A stretch of 8,457 bases of DNA, taken from Gammaproteobacteria bacterium. Its GTDB lineage: Bacteria > Pseudomonadota > Gammaproteobacteria > Acidithiobacillales > Acidithiobacillaceae. The translations under genes were made by a program, and so were the position numbers. Below are positions 1 to 5,009 of the stretch, one piece after another. Position 1 is the first letter of the stretch. The number at the start of each line of letters is the position of its first letter. Under the pieces are notes generated by a model. It was not told where the DNA came from. It made no database searches and was given only the letters and a program-made list of their open reading frames with translations. The DNA lies in assembly GCA_023381645.1 (NCBI GenBank), contig JAMCRJ010000032.1, forward strand, positions 1 through 8,457. Reading direction: 5' to 3'.

Positions 1-1
1 C

Positions 2-163
2 CCCTGCGAAGACCTGGTGGAGAAGATGGGCATCAGTTGGGACAAGGCCAAGGCCGACTTCCAGGATTATCTCAAGCAGGTGGAACAGGGCAATGTGGAA
101 TACCTCTACAACCCCGAACTGGCCACCCATCAAAACATCAATATGAAGATGGCTTCCGCCTGA
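2..163 (+). CDS. 3' end of an unidentified protein (partial)
   Basis: This is an open frame running in from the window edge, with 53 codons visible and a TGA stop at 161-163. The visible C-terminus begins P-C-E-D-L-V-E-K-M-G, is hydrophilic and probably helical, and ends in K-M-A-S-A. There is no membrane segment or repeat, and I do not recognise the family. Coding character is supported by a natural-looking amino-acid mix and by a strong intrinsic terminator that starts 21 bases after the stop, as expected for the last gene of a transcript. The competing frame through this stretch gives a Gly/Gln-rich low-complexity peptide and is less credible. Confidence 0.7.
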   Translation, partial: PCEDLVEKMGISWDKAKADFQDYLKQVEQGNVEYLYNPELATHQNINMKMASA

Positions 164-184
164 TTCAGTTTGATGCGCAAAATG

Positions 185-210
185 ACTCCGCCTTTGCGGC
201 GGGGTTTTTT
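185..210 (+). terminator. Rho-independent terminator
   Basis: The stem is ACTCCGCC (185-192) pairing with GGCGGGGT (198-205), with one T-G wobble and a 5-base loop TTTGC. It runs into six T residues (205-210). It lies just downstream of the partial gene's stop codon, so it most likely ends that transcript and insulates the genes to its right. Confidence 0.9.
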
Positions 211-341
211 GCAAGGAATCTATCCGGGCATGGAATACTTCAATCGACAAAAAACTCCCCTCCGGGCATATTTTTCGGGTATGCTTAGGCACACCCGCCA
301 CGACAGGCGATGGCTTTATCCGTTTAAACAGGAGGATGACA

Positions 342-638
342 GTGGACCCAAAGGCCCTCAATACCCGTTGCGTAGAACTTTTTCAGAGCCCAGACGTGCG
401 CCTGCGTATGTGGAATGCGCGGATGTTCTGGCAAGTTGGCGATCAGATGAATGTCGCGCCGACCGCACTCACCGATCCCAAGGTGGATACCTGCGAACTG
501 GAAGTCATGCTCAGCGCCGCCGCAATGACCGATTCCCAGTGTGCCGCTGAACTGGACAAACGCGAGCCCGGCCGCGCCGCCTTCATTCAGCGCCAGGTCC
601 GGGAAGGCATGCGACCGCTTTTGCGTCCTGCGCAATAG
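342..638 (+). CDS. Small hypothetical protein, 98 aa, GTG start
   Basis: The product is 98 aa and I do not recognise the family. I chose the GTG at 342 because AGGAGG (330-335) lies 6 bases upstream, which is ideal spacing. The in-frame ATG at 336 directly abuts that Shine-Dalgarno and would leave no spacer. The protein looks soluble and mainly helical, with no signal peptide or membrane segment. It has three scattered cysteines (in the T-R-C-V-E, D-T-C-E-L and S-Q-C-A-A contexts) and an R/Q-rich tail (F-I-Q-R-Q-V-R-E-G-M-R). It follows the terminator of the previous gene, so it should have its own promoter in 211-330. The best candidate there is only weak (TCGACA at 244-249, CATATT at 267-272, 17-base spacing). 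The gene is probably real because of its ribosome-binding site and composition. Its function is unknown. Confidence 0.65.
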   Translation: MDPKALNTRCVELFQSPDVRLRMWNARMFWQVGDQMNVAPTALTDPKVDTCELEVMLSAAAMTDSQCAAELDKREPGRAAFIQRQVREGMRPLLRPAQ

Positions 639-716
639 TCAAGGTCGCAGGCATTACGTAATTGCGGGCCCCAGCAACAGGGGTGGTCGCCAGCGTAGCG
701 GCCCCCCCATGCGGCA

Positions 717-735
717 TACGTTGACCGGCAACGTA
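717..735. repeat. Perfect 7-bp inverted repeat in the queH upstream region
   Basis: TACGTTG (717-723) and CAACGTA (729-735) are perfect inverted arms around a 5-base spacer ACCGG. The repeat sits in the 236-bp gap between the small 342 gene and queH, about 75 bp upstream of the predicted queH -35. No T-run follows, so it is not a classic terminator. It could be a protein-binding site or an RNA hairpin at the end of the 342 transcript. Confidence 0.4.
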
Positions 736-807
736 CGGCCGGCGAATGTCCCGGACCGGGGTGTTTGCCGCACCCCGCGCAAATCACGCCCCATGGCCAT
801 CCGCCCT

Positions 808-836
808 TTGGCAAGACCGGTACAAGGCGCTATTCT
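808..836 (+). promoter_or_regulatory. Predicted sigma-70 promoter of queH
   Basis: TTGGCA (808-813, 5/6 to TTGACA) is followed after exactly 17 bases by TATTCT (831-836, 4/6 to TATAAT). The predicted start is near 843, giving a leader of about 32 nt before the queH ATG at 875. A small inverted repeat, GGCGC (826-830) / GCGCC (838-842), surrounds the -10 box. Confidence 0.55.
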
Positions 837-874
837 TGCGCCATCAATGCCGTCATTCGTCAGGGAACCGTTCC

Positions 875-1582
875 ATGTCCAAAAAGCCCGCCACGCCTCT
901 GCAAACCCCCGATGGCAGCCGACATATCCTGCTGCACTCGTGCTGCGCCCCCTGTGCCGGGCCCATCATGGACGATATCCGCGCGGCCAACATCGATTTC
1001 ACCGTACTCTTCTACAACCCCAACATCCATCCCCAAGCCGAGTACGAGCTGCGCAAACAAGAGAACATCCGCTATGCGGGACAACTGGGCGTCCCCTTCG
1101 TTGACCTCGACTATGATAAGGATAACTGGTTTGGACGGGTGCAGGGACTGGAGTGGGAGCCGGAGCGCGGCGAGCGTTGCACCACCTGTTTTGACATGCG
1201 CTTTGAGCGTTCCGCGCTCTATGCCGCCGAACATGGCTTCAGCGTCTTTTCCAGCACCCTCGGCATCTCCCGCTGGAAGGACATGGCCCAGATCAACGGC
1301 TGTGGACAACGGGCGGCAGCGCGCCATGTCGGGTTACAATACTGGGACTACAATTGGCGCAAGGATGGCGGCAGCGCACGAATGATCGACATCGCTAGGC
1401 GCGAGCAGTTTTATCAGCAGGAATACTGCGGCTGTGTCTATTCTCTGCGGGATAGCAACCTGCACCGGATCAGCCAGGGCCGCGGCAAAATCATCCGCGG
1501 CGTCAAGTTCTACGGCCGCAACGAGACCAGTCAGGGCGTCGGTGCAGAAACTGCTGGCGCTATGGGCATCAAGAGTTCGTAA
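875..1582 (+). CDS. queH: Epoxyqueuosine reductase QueH
   Basis: QueH (formerly DUF208) catalyses the last step of queuosine synthesis, reducing epoxyqueuosine to queuosine in the wobble base of GUN-anticodon tRNAs. It is the non-cobalamin alternative to QueG and works in the cytoplasm. The 235-aa product shows the family signatures in order: H-S-C-C-A-P-C near the N-terminus (C23, C24, C27), the [10 protein letters not shown] motif (C102, C105), [11 protein letters not shown] around 126-136 followed by C143, and Y-C-G-C-V-Y-S (C185, C187). The clustered cysteines match the family's iron-sulfur/metal site. The ATG at 875 is chosen because CAGGGAA lies about 8 bases upstream and the family similarity starts just after it. 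A longer frame reaching back to 746 has no ribosome-binding site. The last ~15 residues are a nonconserved-looking tail that overlaps the opposing gene. Confidence 0.93.
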   Translation: MSKKPATPLQTPDGSRHILLHSCCAPCAGPIMDDIRAANIDFTVLFYNPNIHPQAEYELRKQENIRYAGQLGVPFVDLDYDKDNWFGRVQGLEWEPERGERCTTCFDMRFERSALYAAEHGFSVFSSTLGISRWKDMAQINGCGQRAAARHVGLQYWDYNWRKDGGSARMIDIARREQFYQQEYCGCVYSLRDSNLHRISQGRGKIIRGVKFYGRNETSQGVGAETAGAMGIKSS

Positions 1583-2106
1583 CGGTCTCCCGGCCCCAAC
1601 AATTCCAGGACGGGGTAGCGCAGAGGGAGCCCACGCGCTTTGCCCCACGCCGACAGGGCGCCATAGGCCTTCCATGAGGCAAACGCCAGGTTGGCATTCA
1701 CCCGTACCCGGGCAACGTGCTGTGCAGGCCATTGCCCGACCTGCCAGCCCGCCGGTGCCGGGGCACCCGCATTCACCAGATAACCCAGTCGGGCCACCAC
1801 CCCGGCGTTGCCGCCACTGCCTCGCTCCCGTTCCAGCAGGGTGATCTCTGTATGACCACGCAGATCTGCGGGAGCATCCTTGCCCATCTTTTCCCGGATC
1901 TTGACCATCTCCTGGTAAGGACCCTGGAAAGGCCGATAGACATAGCTCCGCGCTATCCCCATCTCCTCGGTCACCGTCGGGCTGTTAAAGGCGCCCAGCC
2001 ACCAGAGCGTTAGCAGCAGCATCGCCAGAAACACCAGGAAGGGCCATAACCAGCCCTTGCGCCAGTTGCGCCGAGATACCTGTTGCGCTGCCGGTTCATC
2101 GGCCAT
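1531..2106 (-). CDS. Membrane-anchored GyrI-like (AraC effector-binding-fold) protein
   Basis: The product is 191 aa. It has a short basic N-terminus (residues 11-18 contain R, R, R, K), one strong hydrophobic segment at about 19-40 ([18 protein letters not shown]), and a soluble domain at about 50-183. That domain resembles the GyrI-like small-molecule-binding fold: Y-x-P-F-x-G-P-Y near 57-64, G-Y-L-V at 108-111, a helix around 141-158, and a final Y-E-L-L-M-P-I strand at 176-182. The likely topology is a single-pass anchor with the ligand domain outside the cytoplasm, which is inferred. No DNA-binding domain is present, so it is not itself a regulator. It overlaps the end of ampD by 11 bp and has GGAGG 10 bases before its ATG. 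Its 3' end overlaps convergent queH by 52 bp. The fold assignment is moderately certain and the ligand is unknown. Confidence 0.65.
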   Translation of the reverse strand: MADEPAAQQVSRRNWRKGWLWPFLVFLAMLLLTLWWLGAFNSPTVTEEMGIARSYVYRPFQGPYQEMVKIREKMGKDAPADLRGHTEITLLERERGSGGNAGVVARLGYLVNAGAPAPAGWQVGQWPAQHVARVRVNANLAFASWKAYGALSAWGKARGLPLRYPVLELLGPGDRYELLMPIAPAVSAPTP

Positions 2107-2650
2107 CTGCCCACTCCTCCCAAAGGGTTTTCCAGGAAAAACAGGGGCCTGGATCCCATTTCCGCCCGGGGGCGATATCCGCGTGCCCCACCACGCGCTC
2201 CCGCGACAGGGCCGGAAAGGCGGTTTGCAGATCCCGCCCCAACAGCCCCAGGGTCCGGTATTGGTCCGTCGTAAAAGGCTGCGTCGCCGTCCCTTCCAGC
2301 TCTACCCCGATACTATAGTCGTTGCAGGACGGGCGTCCCTCCCACTGGGATTGCCCCGCATGCCAGGCGCGCTGAAAAACGCCGACATGTTGCCATAATG
2401 CCCCATCCCGGGGAATGAAGAAATGGGCCGAGACGCGAAGATGGCGGATCCCGTCATAATAGGGGTGGCGGTCAAAATCCAGCTCACCCATGAAAAAACG
2501 CTGCACGTCCCCGCTGCCGAAGCTGTCCGGCGGCAGGCTGATGGCATGAACGACCAGCAGATCCACGGCGACGGGCGGCCGTTGGTCAAAAAACGGCGAT
2601 GGCGCCCGCCGGGCCGCCCCATGCCAGCCCTGGGCGTCGAAAACGCTCAC
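2096..2650 (-). CDS. ampD: 1,6-anhydro-N-acetylmuramyl-L-alanine amidase AmpD
   Basis: AmpD is the cytoplasmic zinc amidase that removes the stem peptide from 1,6-anhydro-MurNAc-peptides during cell-wall recycling. In bacteria with AmpR/AmpC it thereby keeps beta-lactamase repressed. The 184-aa length matches the family (about 180-190). Visible features are the first zinc histidine H35 in L-V-V-H-A-I-S-L-P-P, the S-A-H-F-F-I-P-R-D-G strand (74-83), the W-H-A-G-Q-S-Q-W segment (96-103), N110, the catalytic glutamate E117 in G-V-E-L-E-G, and V-V-G-H-A-D-I-A-P-G-R-K-x-D-P-G (153-168). The last motif carries zinc ligands H156 and D166 and catalytic K164. The start is GTG at 2650, which overlaps the thioredoxin stop as GTGA and has GAGGAG 5 bases upstream. 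It is translationally coupled to its neighbours on both sides. No ampR or ampC is in the window, so a plain recycling role is likeliest. Confidence 0.93.
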   Translation of the reverse strand: MSVFDAQGWHGAARRAPSPFFDQRPPVAVDLLVVHAISLPPDSFGSGDVQRFFMGELDFDRHPYYDGIRHLRVSAHFFIPRDGALWQHVGVFQRAWHAGQSQWEGRPSCNDYSIGVELEGTATQPFTTDQYRTLGLLGRDLQTAFPALSRERVVGHADIAPGRKWDPGPCFSWKTLWEEWADGR

Positions 2651-2982
2651 GGCTGCTCCTCGCCAGGCAGATCCTTCACCGACTCCACCAGACGATGCAG
2701 GGCCTGGGGCCGCGCCTCTACCTGCAGGGGCCGCAGGTAGCGGCCATCCTTGAAGAGAAAGAGCGCCGGCAGGTGATAAACCTCAAACTCCTGGGTCAGC
2801 CCCATATCGATACCGGCATCCACCTCCCAGACGCGCAGATCCTCGCGGGTCATCTCATACTCGCGCAGCAACCCCCGCCAGATGCGGCAGGAATGACAGC
2901 CCGCCGAACTGAAGAAGAGGATGATCAGGCCCCGCTCCGCCGCCATCCGCTGCCAGAAACCCAATTCGGATATTTTTTCCAT
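2647..2982 (-). CDS. Thioredoxin-like protein with CHSC active site
   Basis: The product is a 111-aa thioredoxin-fold protein. The strand G-L-I-I-L-F-F-S-S-A-G leads into the C-H-S-C active site (C29-C32), then W-E-V-D-A (52-56), and the cis-proline loop Y-H-L-P-A-L-F-L-F-K-D-G (69-80, P72). Thioredoxins usually carry CGPC. CHSC resembles thioredoxin-like reductants or thiol-transfer proteins of varied function, so calling it a general thioredoxin would be unsafe. No signal peptide is seen, so it is probably cytoplasmic. The ATG at 2982 is chosen because the fold begins right after it and it is preceded by GGGAGGG and GGAAGG. An in-frame extension to 3087 lacks a ribosome-binding site and looks noncoding. 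It appears to be the first gene of a tight three-gene unit with ampD and the GyrI-like gene, 190 bp downstream of the Cys-rich gene. Confidence 0.85.
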   Translation of the reverse strand: MEKISELGFWQRMAAERGLIILFFSSAGCHSCRIWRGLLREYEMTREDLRVWEVDAGIDMGLTQEFEVYHLPALFLFKDGRYLRPLQVEARPQALHRLVESVKDLPGEEQP

Positions 2983-3172
2983 TACCTTCCCACCCTCCCT
3001 CGACTCCCTCGTCCCATCACGCCGGTTCGCGGTCGACGATCGCCAAGGCCCGTCGCTAATAGGTATGGTGCAAAAACGCCAAGGCATCCAAGTCTGGGCG
3101 CTTGAATGTCCTCAGATCTGCGCCGGGCCGGCCGGGAAGGTCGGCCACGCCGCTTGGTCCTGGCACCACGGT
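2983..3172 (-). promoter_or_regulatory. Gap upstream of the thioredoxin-ampD unit; direct repeat, no clear promoter
   Basis: This 190-bp gap on the minus-strand transcription path probably holds the promoter or leader of the thioredoxin-ampD-GyrI unit. A 9-bp direct repeat, CGCCAAGGC, occurs at 3041-3049 and 3077-3085. The best minus-strand promoter-like pair (TTGGCG and TATTAG) has a poor 15-base spacer. No T-tracted terminator follows the upstream gene, so read-through is possible. Confidence 0.25.
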
Positions 3173-3601
3173 CTATCCATTTGCTCCGCCGCTACCCGGA
3201 ATCCCGAGGTCCACCAGGCTGCAACTTGTTTTCCTGCTCGCCAGACAGTCGGCGTCGCCCAGGACGTAATCAAAAGAACAGGATTTCTTTTGCAGCTCCA
3301 ACCAATCCTCCCGAGGGTATTTTCCCTCGGGGAGATTCGGCGGGAAATATACGCACATGCTGCATAATGTTTGTGCTTTGCTTGCTTCGCCGCTCATGAA
3401 AAAGTCGCTCCTCGCCATATTGAGCAAAAAATTGGCAACATCCATTCGTCCAGTTCCACGATCTGCGGGGTGGGTGGGATGCACCGCCAGGGCGCGCTCC
3501 GCGGCGGCCGTCAACCGCATTTGAACGGGGTGGCGCCTGGCACCTTGCCCTCCCCCGGTTTGATTTTCCACGCCTTTCATGTCCTCAAGGGACGAACGCA
3601 T
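3173..3601 (-). CDS. Small Cys-rich hypothetical protein, 142 aa
   Basis: I do not recognise the family. From the ATG at 3601 the product is 142 aa. GGAGG (+ strand 3609-3613) lies 7 bases upstream, and the gene follows the GST stop by 57 bp on the same strand, suggesting co-transcription. The N-terminal half (Gly/Arg/Ala-rich, P-T-H-P-A-D-R) looks unstructured. The C-terminal half looks like a compact domain with five cysteines: C80-S-M-C83, then C108, C119 and C127, plus Y-F-P-P-N-L-P and K-T-S-C-S-L-V-D-L-G. That spacing could bind a metal or iron-sulfur cluster, or form disulfides, which is inference. An internal ATG at 3397 with GAGGAG about 10 bases upstream would give a 74-aa protein holding only the Cys-rich domain, and this could be the true start. 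No signal peptide or membrane segment is seen. Confidence 0.6.
   Translation of the reverse strand: MRSSLEDMKGVENQTGGGQGARRHPVQMRLTAAAERALAVHPTHPADRGTGRMDVANFLLNMARSDFFMSGEASKAQTLCSMCVYFPPNLPEGKYPREDWLELQKKSCSFDYVLGDADCLASRKTSCSLVDLGIPGSGGANG
3310..3331. repeat. Perfect 8-bp hairpin inside the Cys-rich gene
   Basis: CCCGAGGG (3310-3317) and CCCTCGGG (3324-3331) are perfect inverted arms around a 6-base loop TATTTT. The hairpin lies in the coding sequence for P-E-G-K-Y-P-R of the Cys-rich protein. No T-run follows on either strand, so it is not a simple terminator. It could be an mRNA structure or chance. Confidence 0.5.
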
Positions 3602-3658
3602 GTTCTTTCCTCCGGGCGTTGGGAATCTTTGGGAAAAACAAACGGATGGCATCCGAAC

Positions 3659-4273
3659 TCAGGAATCCTGGAGAAGCCCTTCCGCCTTCAGGGCCGATTG
3701 CACCGCCGGCCGCATGAATACCCGCTCCTGATACGCCTTGAGTACCGGCCATTGCTCCAGGTCAATGCCCACATGCCGACCCCAGCCCAACACCGTAAAG
3801 AGATAGGCGTCGGCCACCGTGAAATCCTCGCCCAGCAACCACGCCTTGCCCTCCAGCTGCCGGCTGACGGTGCCTAGGCGCCGCCCGAGCTGGGCAGCGG
3901 CCACCGCCTTCCATGCCTCGGGCGCCTGCGGATTGAACAAGGCGGAAAAACCCTTGTGCAGTTCCGTAGAGATGAAATTGAGCCATTGCATGAGCCGGTA
4001 GCGCTCCAGCGTGCCCATGGGCGCAACGAGCTTCTTTTCGGGTACGCGATCGGCAAGGTACTGAATAATGGCCGGCCCCTCGGTGAGCACCTGCCCGTCG
4101 TCGAGCAGCAGGGCGGGCACGTAGCCATCGGGGTTGATGGCGGCATAGTCGGCACCCGTTTCCGTTTTTTTGCTGACGAGGTCCACCCTTTCCTTGTGGA
4201 AGCTGAATCCGCCTTCGTTGAGGATGATATGGGGGGAAAGGGAACATGCACCGGGGCTGTAATACAATTTCAT
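3659..4273 (-). CDS. gst: Beta-class glutathione S-transferase
   Basis: The product is a 204-aa cytosolic GST that conjugates or reduces substrates with glutathione. The N-terminal thioredoxin-like domain (about 1-77) starts M-K-L-Y-Y-S-P-G-A-C-S-L-S-P-H, closely resembling E. coli GstA, with the beta-class cysteine at C10. The N-P-D-G-Y-V-P-A-L cis-proline loop is at 47-55 and the glutathione-binding T-E-G-P-A-I segment at 64-69. The helical C-terminal domain (about 88-200) carries H106, the second beta-class active-site residue, and the conserved F-T-V-A-D-A-Y-L-F motif at 151-159. Length is typical. The ATG at 4273 is fixed by AGGAGGTGG just upstream and by family alignment; an upstream in-frame start at 4330 is rejected. 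The gene is divergent from a HxlR-family regulator that plausibly controls it, and the small Cys-rich gene may be co-transcribed downstream. Confidence 0.95.
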   Translation of the reverse strand: MKLYYSPGACSLSPHIILNEGGFSFHKERVDLVSKKTETGADYAAINPDGYVPALLLDDGQVLTEGPAIIQYLADRVPEKKLVAPMGTLERYRLMQWLNFISTELHKGFSALFNPQAPEAWKAVAAAQLGRRLGTVSRQLEGKAWLLGEDFTVADAYLFTVLGWGRHVGIDLEQWPVLKAYQERVFMRPAVQSALKAEGLLQDS

Positions 4274-4366
4274 GGCAATCCACCTCCTGGCCGAGCGGTT
4301 GGCAGCAAAAGCACCGGGGTTGTCGCGCACGACTTCAGACCGGCACGGTTGACGCTTCGATAGGAT

Positions 4367-4396
4367 ATTAGTACTCCATACAGTTTGGCTTGTGAA
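4367..4396 (-). promoter_or_regulatory. Predicted gst promoter
   Basis: On the minus strand, TTCACA (+ strand 4391-4396, 5/6 to TTGACA) is followed after 18 bases by ACTAAT (4367-4372, 4/6 to TATAAT). The start would be near 4360, giving a leader of about 87 nt. Its -35 overlaps the -35 predicted for the opposing hxlR promoter. Confidence 0.35.
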
Positions 4397-4418
4397 GTAT
4401 GCACTTTCTTGTTATATA
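4390..4418 (+). promoter_or_regulatory. Predicted hxlR promoter
   Basis: TTGTGA (4390-4395) is followed after 17 bases by TATATA (4413-4418), each 4/6 to consensus, in a markedly AT-rich stretch. The start would be near 4425. The palindromic AAGTATGCACTT starts at the last base of the -35 and fills most of the spacer, a position suited to autorepression. Confidence 0.4.
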
Positions 4419-4551
4419 CATTCATATCTATTAGTAAGTATCTTTTTGGTAAGCATGGCAGGGAGCGGGAAACTCGCCCAATCGCTTGCCTTTGGTTACC
4501 GTTATTCAAATGAATGGGAGATTGGCAACCCCGTTCACAGAGGGAAGGGAG

Positions 4552-4926
4552 ATGGCAGAAGAGGAGCCCTGCGCGGTGGATGTCACCCTCCGCGTCATTG
4601 GCGGAAGGTGGAAGGTACTGATTCTTCAGGATTTATTCGCGGGAACCAGGAGGTTCTCGGAAATCCACAGAGCCGTTCACGGCATCACCCAGAAGATGCT
4701 CGCTCAGCAATTACGGGAGATGGAAAGGCACGGCATCGTGAACCGGCTGGTATATGCCGAGGTGCCGCCCAAGGTGGAATATTCCCTTACCCCCCTGGGG
4801 AAGAGTCTTTGGCCCGTCCTCATGGCGATGCACAAGTGGGGGCTGGAGCAATTGGCGGCGACGGGGAACCAGGTGCCGGCCAACCGGGAAAGCGGGCCGC
4901 AAGCGGCGGATCCTCATGGGCGTTGA
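4552..4926 (+). CDS. HxlR-family winged-helix transcriptional regulator
   Basis: The product is 124 aa. It opens with the HxlR signature: a conserved cysteine C7 (E-P-C-A-V-D-V) followed by V-I-G-G-R-W-K-V-L-I-L (15-25). The winged helix-turn-helix spans about 20-85: F-S-E-I-H-R-A-V, the recognition helix I-T-Q-K-M-L-A-Q-Q-L-R-E-M-E (45-58), and the wing ending Y-S-L-T-P-L-G (77-83). Family members bind DNA as dimers, and several sense electrophiles, quinones or aldehydes through the N-terminal Cys. The ATG at 4552 is chosen because GAGGG lies 7 bases upstream; in-frame ATGs at 4486 and 4510 are poorer. It is divergent from gst over a short shared control region, so control of gst and of itself is the simplest inference. 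The last ~20 residues are a Gly/Pro/Ala-rich tail. The gene converges on leuA. Confidence 0.9.
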   Translation: MAEEEPCAVDVTLRVIGGRWKVLILQDLFAGTRRFSEIHRAVHGITQKMLAQQLREMERHGIVNRLVYAEVPPKVEYSLTPLGKSLWPVLMAMHKWGLEQLAATGNQVPANRESGPQAADPHGR

Positions 4927-4972
4927 TGAAGGCAGGGGCCCGCTTCGGCGAGAAAGGATACCCTGAAGAAGA

Positions 4973-5003
4973 ATGCCCTCAGGGGATCGGGGAGAAAGGG
5001 CAT
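4973..5003. repeat. Inverted repeat between convergent hxlR and leuA
   Basis: ATGCCCT (4973-4979) and AGGGCAT (4997-5003) are perfect arms around a 17-base spacer, in the 83-bp gap between the two convergent stops. The overlapping pair CCCTGA / TCAGGG offers an alternative fold. It could serve as a bidirectional transcript end, but neither strand has a T-run. Confidence 0.35.
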
Positions 5004-5009
5004 GGCATC

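Larger units (their letters stand above)
4366..4436. repeat. TATTAGTA direct repeats spanning the gst/hxlR control region
   Basis: TATTAGTA occurs at 4366-4373 and again at 4429-4436, exactly 63 bp apart, close to six helical turns. One copy overlaps the predicted gst -10 and the other lies at the predicted start of the hxlR transcript. Between them is AAGTATGCACTT (4395-4406), with perfect 4-bp arms, inside the hxlR promoter spacer. These are candidate operators for the HxlR protein. The assignment is inference. Confidence 0.35.

Noticed and set aside
541..1104. 187-codon plus frame across the 342 gene, the gap and queH
   Set aside because: It overlaps queH in another frame, is Pro/Arg-rich and has no ribosome-binding site. 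QueH motifs fix the correct frame.
3071..3085. Possible sigma-54 site on the minus strand upstream of the thioredoxin gene (TGGC followed by TTTTTGC)
   Set aside because: The GG and GC elements are about 3 bp too close for a -24/-12 promoter.
2983..3087. N-terminal extension of the thioredoxin-like gene starting at 3087
   Set aside because: There is no Shine-Dalgarno, the extra peptide is unlike the fold, and the thioredoxin domain starts at the ATG at 2982.
3310..3331. The hairpin as a rho-independent terminator
   Set aside because: No T-run follows on either strand and it lies inside an open frame.
3371..3877. 168-codon plus-strand frame opposite the Cys-rich gene and gst 3' end
   Set aside because: It overlaps the certain GST gene antisense, has no good ribosome-binding site and no recognisable features. 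The minus-strand frame has the better start and composition.
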